Shown one piece after another: positions 6,648 through 12,046 of a DNA stretch of 12,046 nt. The translations under genes and the position numbers were made by a program. Origin of the DNA: an uncultured Phycisphaerales bacterium (GTDB lineage: Bacteria > Planctomycetota > Phycisphaerae > Phycisphaerales > UBA1924). The notes under the pieces were generated by a model that saw only the letters and a list, made by a program, of their open reading frames with translations, ran no database searches and was not told where the DNA came from. The stretch spans positions 1 through 12,046 of the forward strand of contig CALMQD010000396.1 of NCBI GenBank assembly GCA_937871415.1. Reading direction: 5' to 3'. How positions within the stretch are numbered: the first letter of the stretch is position 1; the number at the start of each line of letters is the position of its first letter.

Positions 6648-9065
6648 ATGGGCGATCCGTCGCATCAGAACCTCCCGTCCGCGCCGGAGAATCGGCTCGG
6701 GTGTGAGACCAGTCCGTACCTCCGCCAGCACCGTTTCAATCCGGTGGACTGGTATCCGTGGGGTCGCGAGGCGTTCGAGGAGGCGCGCCGTCGCGACGTT
6801 CCCATCTTCCTCTCGATCGGCTATTCGACGTGCTACTGGTGCCACGTGATGGAGCGCGAGTCGTTCGAGAACGGCGACATCGCCGCCCGGCTGAACGAGT
6901 CGTTCGTCTGCGTGAAGGTCGACCGCGAGGAACGCCCGGACGTCGACGACGTCTACATGGCCGCGGTGCAGGCCTTCACGGGTCACGGCGGCTGGCCGAT
7001 GTCCCTGTTCCTCGAGCCCGAGGAACTTCGCCCGTTCTTCGCCGGGACGTACTTCCCCGCGGTCGAACGATCGGGATACGCCATCCCGAGCTTCCCGCAG
7101 ATCATCCAGACGCTGGCCGCCGCGTGGCGCGAGCGACGCGACGAAGTGCTCGCGCAGGCGCGCGAACTCGCGAACGCCGCGGCGGAGCAGGTATCGCAAT
7201 CGCAATCACCGGTACGCGTCGGCCCGGCCCAGGTCACCCAGGCCGTGACGCACCTGCTCCGCATGCACGACCCGCGTCTGGGCGGGTTCGGGCAGGCGCC
7301 CAAGTTTCCCCAGCCCGTGTTTCTGGAACTGCTGCTCGACACGCGCGCCGCCGCGGCCGACGACGCGACCCGTGCGGGCATCGATCAGGCGCTCCGTTCG
7401 ACCCTCGACGCGATGGCTTGCGGGGGGTTGTTCGACCAGGTCGGCGGCGGGTTTCACCGCTACAGCGTCGACGCCCGTTGGATCGTGCCTCATTTCGAGA
7501 AGATGCTGTACGACAACGCGCAGCTGCTCCGGGTGTACGCCCGCGCGGCGGGGTTGTACGCATCAGACCTGTACCGGCGCACCGCGACTCGCACGCTCGA
7601 TTACCTGCTCCGCGAACTCGCCGACCGGCGGGAGGGGGGCCTCCCCGCCGATGCGCCGGTCCGCGGCTTCTTCGCCGCCCAAGATGCCGAGGTGAACCAC
7701 CGTGAGGGCTTGAACTACCTCTGGACGCGGGAGGAAGTGCACGCTGCGCTTGACGCGGAAGATGCCGCGTTCGCGGAGCGGGTCTACGGGCTGGCGGCGG
7801 GGCCGAACTTCCGCGACCCGCACCATCCCGATGAGGCCGCGCGGAACGTGCTGCATTTGGCGGCCGCGCCGGAGGTTCTCGCCCGCCAGGAGCGCATCAG
7901 CGAGCGTGACCTGTGGGCGCGGCTCGACCGGATCAATGCGCAACTGCTCGCCGTCCGATCGCGCCGCGCGCAGCCGGGCACCGATCGGAAAGTCATCACG
8001 GCCTGGAACGGTCTGGCGATCGAGGCGCTCGCGGACAGCGCGGCGCTCCTGCATCGTCCCGATGCGCTCGTGGCGGCGGAAGCAGCCGCGGACTTCCTAT
8101 TGGAGAGGGCGCGCACACCCTCAGGGGTGCTGGCTCGATGCTGGACCGACGGCGCCGCCTCGATCCCCGCGGTGTTGGAGGACTACGCCGCGCTCGCGCT
8201 GGGGCTGGCGGCGATCGCGAGGTCGAAGACGGAAGGGGATTGGCGTGCAACGCGGATCGCGCAGGCGAAAGAGTTGGTGGCGATCGCCCTCGAGCGGTTC
8301 ACGGACAGGGGAGCGCCGGGCCCGGGCGTGCTGGTCGATGCGCCCCGCGAGCAGTCCGGGCTCTTCGCCTCACCCCGGAGTTGGCACGACGGGGCGGTGC
8401 CCTCGGCCTCAAGCCTCATGCTTCACGCCGCGATCGACCTGTGGGAACTGACCCATGATCCGGACCTATTGCGGCGGGCGCTCGAAATGCTGCGAGCGAT
8501 GAGCGGCGTGGTGGCGCGCTCGCCCCTTGGCGCAGCGAACTCGACCCGGGCCGTGCTGCGTTTGCTCCGCACCGACGAGCAGCTCCTGGGCCTCGCCTTT
8601 GCCGGCCTGGAAGGGCCGCCAGAGTCCGGGACGCAGGATGCCGCGCCGGCCGACTCCCATGCGTTCGTGGAAGTGCTCACGACGCTCGACCGGATCATCG
8701 TCGGCCCCGACAGCCCCGCGGTCGTGCCGATCCGCGTGCGGGTGCGTCCGGGGTACCACGTCAACGCCGCCGTGCCCGCCGCAGATCCGAACTCCATTCT
8801 CGCCAGGTCGCTGACGGGCCTGCGCGTGGGGATCATCAACGGAACCGGCGTGCAGGCGTACTGCGACTATCCCGCGGGCGAGCCGCTCGGCGGCGCCGAC
8901 GGCCCGCTGACGCACTTCGGGGATGTCGATCTCGAGGTCGTGGTCGAGCGCGCGGGCGATTGGAGCGGGCGGCCGCTCTTGGCGCTCACCTTCCAGGCTT
9001 GTTTCGAGACGGAGTGCTACGCGCCGGCGACGGTCGAACTCGACATCGCCATCGATCGCGAGTGA
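6648..9065 (+). CDS. YyaL/SSP411-type DUF255 thioredoxin-fold protein with C-terminal DsbD-N-like domain
   Basis: This is an 805-aa protein. Residues about 10-165 form the DUF255 thioredoxin-like domain. It carries the family hallmarks [33 protein letters not shown] with the C62-x-x-C65 pair, [10 protein letters not shown] and [11 protein letters not shown]. Residues about 180-660 are the helical six-hairpin (glycosidase-like) region, with [40 protein letters not shown] and [12 protein letters not shown]. The family's biochemical role is poorly defined. Ordinary YyaL proteins stop near 680-690 residues. This one adds about 130 residues resembling the DsbD N-terminal beta domain: GYHVNA, DYPAGE, a [10 protein letters not shown] strand, and FQACFETEC with C785 and C790. 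No signal peptide is seen, so it should be cytoplasmic. The ATG at 6648 lacks a Shine-Dalgarno sequence. Identity of the first two domains is firm; the third is inferred from motifs. Confidence 0.9.
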   Translation: MGDPSHQNLPSAPENRLGCETSPYLRQHRFNPVDWYPWGREAFEEARRRDVPIFLSIGYSTCYWCHVMERESFENGDIAARLNESFVCVKVDREERPDVDDVYMAAVQAFTGHGGWPMSLFLEPEELRPFFAGTYFPAVERSGYAIPSFPQIIQTLAAAWRERRDEVLAQARELANAAAEQVSQSQSPVRVGPAQVTQAVTHLLRMHDPRLGGFGQAPKFPQPVFLELLLDTRAAAADDATRAGIDQALRSTLDAMACGGLFDQVGGGFHRYSVDARWIVPHFEKMLYDNAQLLRVYARAAGLYASDLYRRTATRTLDYLLRELADRREGGLPADAPVRGFFAAQDAEVNHREGLNYLWTREEVHAALDAEDAAFAERVYGLAAGPNFRDPHHPDEAARNVLHLAAAPEVLARQERISERDLWARLDRINAQLLAVRSRRAQPGTDRKVITAWNGLAIEALADSAALLHRPDALVAAEAAADFLLERARTPSGVLARCWTDGAASIPAVLEDYAALALGLAAIARSKTEGDWRATRIAQAKELVAIALERFTDRGAPGPGVLVDAPREQSGLFASPRSWHDGAVPSASSLMLHAAIDLWELTHDPDLLRRALEMLRAMSGVVARSPLGAANSTRAVLRLLRTDEQLLGLAFAGLEGPPESGTQDAAPADSHAFVEVLTTLDRIIVGPDSPAVVPIRVRVRPGYHVNAAVPAADPNSILARSLTGLRVGIINGTGVQAYCDYPAGEPLGGADGPLTHFGDVDLEVVVERAGDWSGRPLLALTFQACFETECYAPATVELDIAIDRE

Positions 9066-9066
9066 C

Positions 9067-9273
9067 TCACGCCGCCTTCGGGGCGTTGGGCTGTGCCGCG
9101 GCCCCGGGCGCGGGGGCGTCGGCGGGCTTGCCGCCGCCGCGGTTGTCGGGCACGCGGATCGTCGCGCCGCAGTTCTTGCAGCGCACGTTCTTGCCGCGCG
9201 AGGTCACCGGCACCGCCAGAATCTTGCGGCAGGTCAGGCTGGGGCACATGATGCGGATGTGTTCAGCGGCCAT
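9067..9273 (-). CDS. Small zinc-ribbon protein with Ala/Pro-rich tail
   Basis: This 68-aa protein carries four cysteines arranged as two knuckles: C10-x4-C15 (MCPSLTCRK) and C32-x2-C35 (VRCKNCGATIRVPD). A short beta-like segment (ILAVPVTSRGKNV) sits between them. This matches the small zinc-ribbon layout (CP.C...vp...g..v.C..C) found at the start of many planctomycete and delta-proteobacterial proteins. The remaining 25 residues are low-complexity Gly/Pro/Ala with no further domain, so it is a free-standing ribbon or a shortened member. Zinc binding is inferred from the cysteines, and any partner is unknown. The first knuckle has four residues between cysteines instead of the common two. The stop begins two bases after the YyaL stop ends, tail to tail. 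The ATG has only a weak GGGGGA nine bases upstream. Confidence 0.7.
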   Translation of the reverse strand: MAAEHIRIMCPSLTCRKILAVPVTSRGKNVRCKNCGATIRVPDNRGGGKPADAPAPGAAAQPNAPKAA

Positions 9274-9492
9274 AGATTCGGGTCCCCCGGAGCCACTACA
9301 TCGGACGGTGACCGCACCCGCTTGATCGTGCTCCTCGTGCGTTGCGTACGGCTGAAGGGTTGTTCCCGGCGTGCGGCGGCCGGATGAGCCCGTGGCCGGG
9401 TATTCTCGGACGACGGGGGCAACCGTCTGGAAATGCCCTCACGCGGGTCCGCCCGCTCGCCGCGCCGTCGCGACGGGCCGATAGAACTGATC
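9274..9492. other. Divergent intergenic region between the zinc-ribbon and DUF1573-like genes
   Basis: This 219-bp region separates two divergent start codons and should hold both promoters. Rightward, TATTCT at 9401-9406 resembles a -10 box, but no -35 is recognisable 15-19 bp upstream. The frame of the rightward gene extends back to 9433, but that extension reads as a polar Arg/Ser-rich stretch before an obvious signal peptide, so I treat it as noncoding. I see no small ORF, RNA structure or repeat. Confidence 0.4.
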
Positions 9493-10635
9493 ATGCGCAT
9501 CTCCACGATTGGTCTGCTGGTTGCGATCTCGCTCCCGATGCTCGCGGCCGCGCACGTCGACGATCCCAAGCCTGCGGCGACGCCGAACCCTGAGCCTGCG
9601 CCCGCCGAAGCGCCGGCGCGGCGCGAGGTGCCGGGGTTCGAGGCGCCGCCGATCCCCGACGGCCTGCCGATCATCTTCGATCAGTACCACATCGACCTCG
9701 GCGAGGTCGACGACGCGGGCGAGGTGACGGTGGGTTTCCGCTTCACCAATACCTCCGACAAGCCCGTCAAGGTCGAACTGCTCAACTACTGCCACCAGTG
9801 CGCCACGCCGGAGATCCAGCCCTCGGTCGTCGCGGCGGGCCAGTCCGGCGCAGTGATTGTCGACATGGGCGTGCACGGCAAGAACGGCGAGATCCGTGTC
9901 GCGGTCACCGTCGGAGTCGCGGGCTACCCCGACAAGCCCGTGTCGCTCTTTGCTTCGGCGAAGGTTGTCCCCTCGGTCCGTGTTTCGCCCGCCCGGATCG
10001 GGCTCGGTGAGGTCAAGGTCGGAACGACGGCCTCGGAGAAGGTCAAACTGATCATCGCCGCCCCCGGCGTCACGCTCGGCGATGTCTTCACCGACAACAC
10101 GCTCTTTACGCTCACGACGGAGGACGAGAAGAAGGTCCTTGTCAACGGCGTCGAGCGGACGGAGACGCCGGTCGTGGTCAGCCTCCTTCCCGGCGCTCCC
10201 GCGGGACGTCACGAGGCGAACTTCACGTTCACGACTTCGGACCCGCAGCGGATCGCCAACCTCAACGTCGTCGCCGAGGTCATGCCCTCGCTCAAGGTCG
10301 AGCCGGCGGACGTCGGACGCGGCGAGATCTCTCCGGGCGACCTGGTGAAGCGGCAGTTCAACATCCTCAGCCGCTCCGGCGACACCGTCCGCATCGAGGG
10401 CTTCTCTCTGGCCTACGGCCAGAGCCAGAGCGACCCGAGACTGCCGGGTGTTCGCGGCGTGCGAGACCTGAGCGTGAACATGCAGACCCAGGCCGAGGGG
10501 CACATCGTCCACGTCGAACTGTCCTTTGTCGCGCCCGACGTGCCCGGGCAGTACCGCGTGGATGCGCGGTTCACCGGGGCCGCCGCGCCGGGCGACGATC
10601 TGGTCGTGCCGATCTACTTCGCGGTTTCCCGCTGA
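9493..10635 (+). CDS. Exported DUF1573-like protein with repeated Ig-like beta domains
   Basis: This 380-aa protein begins with a clear signal peptide (MRISTIGLLVAISLPMLAAA, likely cleaved after A20). A Pro/Ala/Glu-rich linker runs to about residue 55. Residues about 62-150 match the DUF1573 pattern: FDQYHIDLGEV, a GFRFTNTSDKPVKV strand pair, a cysteine turn, then a GQSGAVIVDMGVHGKNGEI loop and strand. The usual CGC-type turn is here Y-C100-H-Q-C103. Two more beta-rich segments follow, each opening with a related phrase: VSPARIGLGEVKVG (about 170) and VEPADVGRGEISPG (about 270). This suggests three tandem Ig-like modules. Such proteins are common and mostly uncharacterised in planctomycetes, and sit outside the cytoplasm. 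The ATG at 9493 is chosen because it starts the signal peptide. No strong ribosome binding site is visible. Function is unknown. Confidence 0.75.
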   Translation: MRISTIGLLVAISLPMLAAAHVDDPKPAATPNPEPAPAEAPARREVPGFEAPPIPDGLPIIFDQYHIDLGEVDDAGEVTVGFRFTNTSDKPVKVELLNYCHQCATPEIQPSVVAAGQSGAVIVDMGVHGKNGEIRVAVTVGVAGYPDKPVSLFASAKVVPSVRVSPARIGLGEVKVGTTASEKVKLIIAAPGVTLGDVFTDNTLFTLTTEDEKKVLVNGVERTETPVVVSLLPGAPAGRHEANFTFTTSDPQRIANLNVVAEVMPSLKVEPADVGRGEISPGDLVKRQFNILSRSGDTVRIEGFSLAYGQSQSDPRLPGVRGVRDLSVNMQTQAEGHIVHVELSFVAPDVPGQYRVDARFTGAAAPGDDLVVPIYFAVSR

Positions 10636-10660
10636 CGCGCCCCGCGACCCGCGCTGAAAC

Positions 10661-10690
10661 TCGAAAAGCGCTCACTCCGAGGCCTAAACT
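10661..10690 (+). promoter_or_regulatory. Probable ndk promoter
   Basis: TCGAAA (10661-10666) and TAAACT (10685-10690) are spaced 18 bp apart and resemble -35 and -10 boxes. They stand just before the ndk ribosome binding site AAAGGAG (10698-10704), which would leave a short leader. Each box matches the sigma-70 consensus only partly. Confidence 0.35.
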
Positions 10691-10714
10691 GGGCATCAAA
10701 GGAGCAGCACGTAC

Positions 10715-11185
10715 ATGGAAACCACGTTGATCATTCTGAAGCCCGACGCGGTGCAGCGCGGGCTGATGGGGCGCATCCTCGCCCGCTTCGAGGACAAGGG
10801 CCTGCAGGTTGTCGGCTGCAAGCTGATGCAGATCCCGGCGTCCCTCGCCGAGAAGCACTACGAGGCGCACAAGTCCAAGCCGTTCTACGCGGGTCTCGTC
10901 AAGTTCATGACCTCGAGCCCGGTGCTCGTGCTGGCGCTCCGCGGTAACGGTGCGATCGCGATCGCCCGCAACATGATGGGCGCGACGTTCGGCTCGAAGG
11001 CGGCGCCGGGCACCATCCGCGGCGACTTCGGTTTGTCCAACAGTTTCAACCTGATCCATGGGTCCGACAGCCCCGAGGCCGCGGAGCGCGAGATCGGGCT
11101 GTTCTTCGCCAAGGGCGAGGTCCTGCACTGGCCGCGCCACGCCGATTCATGGGTCTACGACATGTCGGGCGGCAAGCCCGAGTGA
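10715..11185 (+). CDS. ndk: Nucleoside diphosphate kinase
   Basis: This 156-aa cytoplasmic enzyme transfers the gamma phosphate from ATP to other nucleoside diphosphates through a phosphohistidine, balancing NTP and dNTP pools. The sequence starts with the family hallmark METTLIILKPDAVQRGLMGRIL. FYAGLVKFMTSSPVLVLAL, RNMMGATFGSKAAPGTIRGDFG and NLIHGSDSPEAAEREI follow, with the catalytic H115 in IHGSDS. All core motifs are present. Length is slightly above the usual 140-150 because of a C-terminal tail (residues 140-156). The ATG is supported by AAAGGAG ten bases upstream. The gene has its own likely promoter and a strong terminator, so it appears to be monocistronic. The canonical NVVHGSDS is NLIHGSDS here, a conservative change. 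Confidence 0.97.
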   Translation: METTLIILKPDAVQRGLMGRILARFEDKGLQVVGCKLMQIPASLAEKHYEAHKSKPFYAGLVKFMTSSPVLVLALRGNGAIAIARNMMGATFGSKAAPGTIRGDFGLSNSFNLIHGSDSPEAAEREIGLFFAKGEVLHWPRHADSWVYDMSGGKPE

Positions 11186-11219
11186 TCGACGGTCACGCGA
11201 TCACACGCACGCGAACAAC

Positions 11220-11255
11220 GAGCCCGGGGCCTTGGCCCCGGGCTCATTTTCTTTT
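11220..11255 (+). terminator. Rho-independent terminator of ndk
   Basis: A perfect 12-base inverted repeat (11220-11231 and 11234-11245) forms a GC-rich stem of about 11 pairs with a CTTG loop. ATTTTCTTTT (11246-11255) follows. The T-tract lies only on the ndk side. Read from csrA the hairpin is followed by GTTGTTCG, so it is a weaker stop in that direction. Confidence 0.93.
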
Positions 11256-11282
11256 GAAGCCTTGCTGATCCTCTGGATCGTG

Positions 11283-11513
11283 TCAGTGCTGCGCCGACTG
11301 GGCCACGCCGTTCTTGATGGCCCCGATGACCTGCGGGCGGTCCTCGATGATCTGGTTGGCGACCTCTCGCCGGTGCACCTCGACCGAGCGCGGGAAATCG
11401 AACGCGATGCGCACCCGATCACCCTTGATCGACGCGATGCGAACGATGCCGATCGGGTTCGACGGATCGCCGATCACCACTTCTTCACCTTCGCGCCGCG
11501 TAATGACGAGCAT
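11283..11513 (-). CDS. csrA: Carbon storage regulator, RNA-binding translational regulator
   Basis: This 76-aa protein has the CsrA fold pattern: MLVITRREGEEVVIGD (1-16), a VRIASIKGDRVRIAFDFP core, and VEVHRREV (44-51). CsrA dimers bind GGA motifs in mRNA leaders and usually block translation. The RNA-contact residues known from E. coli have counterparts here: I4 for L4 and R48 for R44. A four-residue insertion (PSNP, 17-20) lies between strands 1 and 2. The C-terminus (ANQIIEDRPQVIGAIKNGVAQ) is somewhat longer than in E. coli. The frame is open to 11846, but the ATG at 11513 starts exactly at the family N-terminus and has GGAGG six bases upstream. No fliW or flagellar gene is nearby in the window. 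The target set is unknown. Confidence 0.93.
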   Translation of the reverse strand: MLVITRREGEEVVIGDPSNPIGIVRIASIKGDRVRIAFDFPRSVEVHRREVANQIIEDRPQVIGAIKNGVAQSAQH

Positions 11514-11516
11514 GAC

Positions 11517-11529
11517 GGACCTCCAGTCC
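11517..11529 (-). promoter_or_regulatory. GGA-loop hairpin over the csrA ribosome binding site
   Basis: Read on the minus strand, GGAC-TGGAG-GTCC forms a four-pair stem whose five-base loop presents GGA, and it overlaps the GGAGG Shine-Dalgarno sequence of csrA. A second GGA lies in the 5' stem arm. This is the typical form of a CsrA-binding site and suggests autorepression. The structure is seen in the sequence; the regulation is inferred. Confidence 0.5.
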
Positions 11530-11571
11530 CCGAAACGACGCCGCCACAGACCGTACCCCGGCGGCGGGAGC

Positions 11572-11599
11572 ATCATAAACGCCGGCGCGACCGGCGCAA
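11572..11599 (-). promoter_or_regulatory. Possible csrA promoter
   Basis: On the minus strand TTGCGC (11599-11594) and TATGAT (11577-11572) are spaced 16 bp apart. The -10 box matches the consensus at five of six bases. The predicted transcript would have a leader of about 50 bases that includes the GGA hairpin. Confidence 0.35.
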
Positions 11600-11611
11600 A
11601 GAAGAATCCGA

Positions 11612-11651
11612 TTGTCCACAAGGTGATCGGGCCTTGAGAACAGGTGGACAA
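11612..11651. promoter_or_regulatory. Inverted pair of DnaA-box-like sequences
   Basis: TTGTCCACA (plus strand, 11612-11620) and TTGTCCACC (minus strand, 11651-11643) face each other. TTGTCCACA is the DnaA box form known from GC-rich actinomycetes. The eight-base arms TTGTCCAC and GTGGACAA are perfect inverted repeats with centres 32 bp apart, about three helical turns. The pair lies upstream of the possible csrA promoter. Confidence 0.4.
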
Positions 11652-11703
11652 CTCGGTGTAACGCCGCGTTCGGACGTTGGTTTCAGCGAATTTTCGACGC
11701 GCG

Positions 11704-11985
11704 CTACTCCAGCGCGCGGATCCCCTTGATCTCGGGGACGTGGGCCCGCAGGTTCCGCTCGATCCCGCTCTGGAGCGTGATCGACGACGACGGACACCCA
11801 ACGCACGCCCCGTGGAGCCGGATATCCACGGTTTTGTCGGGGCCAATCCCGACGAACTCGATATCGCCGCCGTCGGCCTGCACCGCCGGACGGATGAGAT
11901 TGATCACCCGCTGCACCTTCTCTTCCAGGGAACCGGGCGGGTACGTCGCGGCGTTCGCGGCCGGGATTTGGATCGGTTTGCTCAC
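11704..11985 (-). CDS. NifU C-terminal-domain Fe-S scaffold or carrier protein
   Basis: This 93-aa protein matches the NifU C-terminal (NFU) domain: VQRVINLIRPAVQADGGDIEFVGI, a VDIRLHGACVGCPSSSITLQSGIE block with C61-x2-C64, and a final IKGIRALE. Two such domains in a dimer bind one [4Fe-4S] cluster and pass it to target proteins in the cytoplasm. No IscU-like N-terminal domain is fused, so it is of the short Nfu kind. The frame runs upstream to a TTG at 12042 and an ATG at 12018, but I prefer the GTG at 11985. AGGGG lies seven bases before it, and the upstream sequence reads as a promoter whose -10 covers that ATG. No other Fe-S assembly gene is in the window. Confidence 0.88.
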   Translation of the reverse strand: MSKPIQIPAANAATYPPGSLEEKVQRVINLIRPAVQADGGDIEFVGIGPDKTVDIRLHGACVGCPSSSITLQSGIERNLRAHVPEIKGIRALE

Positions 11986-11992
11986 GCGGGAA

Positions 11993-12042
11993 CCCCTGAG
12001 GGACAACGACTTAAGCATATCGGGCTCGACGCCGCCAACCAA
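11993..12042 (-). promoter_or_regulatory. Promoter and ribosome binding site of the NifU-like gene
   Basis: TTGGTT (12042-12037) and TATGCT (12019-12014) are spaced 17 bp apart on the minus strand. A start near 12006 would give a leader of about 20 bases. AGGGG (11997-11993) within that leader then precedes the GTG at 11985 by seven bases. Both facts support the downstream GTG over the upstream ATG and TTG. Confidence 0.5.
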
Positions 12043-12046
12043 CTCG

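Noticed and set aside
9439..10512. A 357-codon minus-strand open frame opposite the DUF1573-like gene
   Set aside because: It is dominated by Arg/Asp/Gly-rich sequence typical of a shadow frame. The plus strand has a signal peptide and repeated beta modules.
10651..10671. Inverted repeat GCGCT...AGCGC between the DUF1573-like gene and ndk, considered as a terminator
   Set aside because: The stem is only five pairs with an 11-base loop and no T-tract, so it is not a convincing terminator. It also overlaps the likely ndk -35 region.
11032..11045. TTGTCCAAC inside ndk as a third DnaA box
   Set aside because: It lacks the CACA end and lies within a conserved coding stretch of ndk, so the match is most likely incidental.
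1..12046. Search for a defence system, mobile element, CRISPR array or tRNA
   Set aside because: I found no direct-repeat array, transposase, integrase, restriction or toxin-antitoxin motif, or tRNA-like cloverleaf. The window reads as ordinary chromosomal housekeeping sequence.

Overview
The window is GC-rich bacterial chromosome with tightly packed, mostly housekeeping genes. The gene set suggests a planctomycete, probably Phycisphaerae-like: a CsrA, a DUF1573-type exported protein, a short zinc-ribbon protein with an Ala/Pro-rich tail, and a transglutaminase lipoprotein. This assignment is an inference from gene style, because no rRNA or other marker gene is present. I see no tRNA, rRNA, CRISPR array, insertion sequence, phage gene or clear sign of recent transfer.

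Layout, left to right. (1) The 3' end of a cystathionine beta-synthase gene (its CBS-domain pair) is followed on the same strand by a large, divergent RNase HII-like protein. (2) Tail to tail with it lies a leftward two-gene unit: a secreted or lipid-anchored transglutaminase-like protein, translationally coupled by a GTGA overlap to a stand-alone NAD(P)HX dehydratase (nnrD). (3) Rightward from the divergent 92-bp gap at 4351-4442 come galE, an unrecognised 342-aa protein, and an 805-aa YyaL/DUF255 thioredoxin-fold protein that ends in a DsbD-N-like beta domain. (4) A leftward zinc-ribbon gene ends one base after the YyaL stop. It is divergent from a DUF1573-like exported protein, which is followed by ndk and a textbook intrinsic terminator. 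(5) On the minus strand at the right end, a NifU C-terminal-domain protein lies upstream of csrA, separated by a 190-bp gap. That gap carries two inverted DnaA-box-like sequences and a likely csrA leader.

How the genes work together. Most are independent housekeeping functions: sulfur amino acid metabolism, nucleic acid processing, NAD(P)H repair, UDP-sugar metabolism, NTP balance, Fe-S assembly and post-transcriptional control. No multi-gene novel system is evident. The items most worth following are the RNase HII-like protein with altered signature residues, the YyaL-DsbD-N fusion, the CsrA-type GGA hairpin over the csrA ribosome binding site, and the DnaA-box pair between the NifU gene and csrA.
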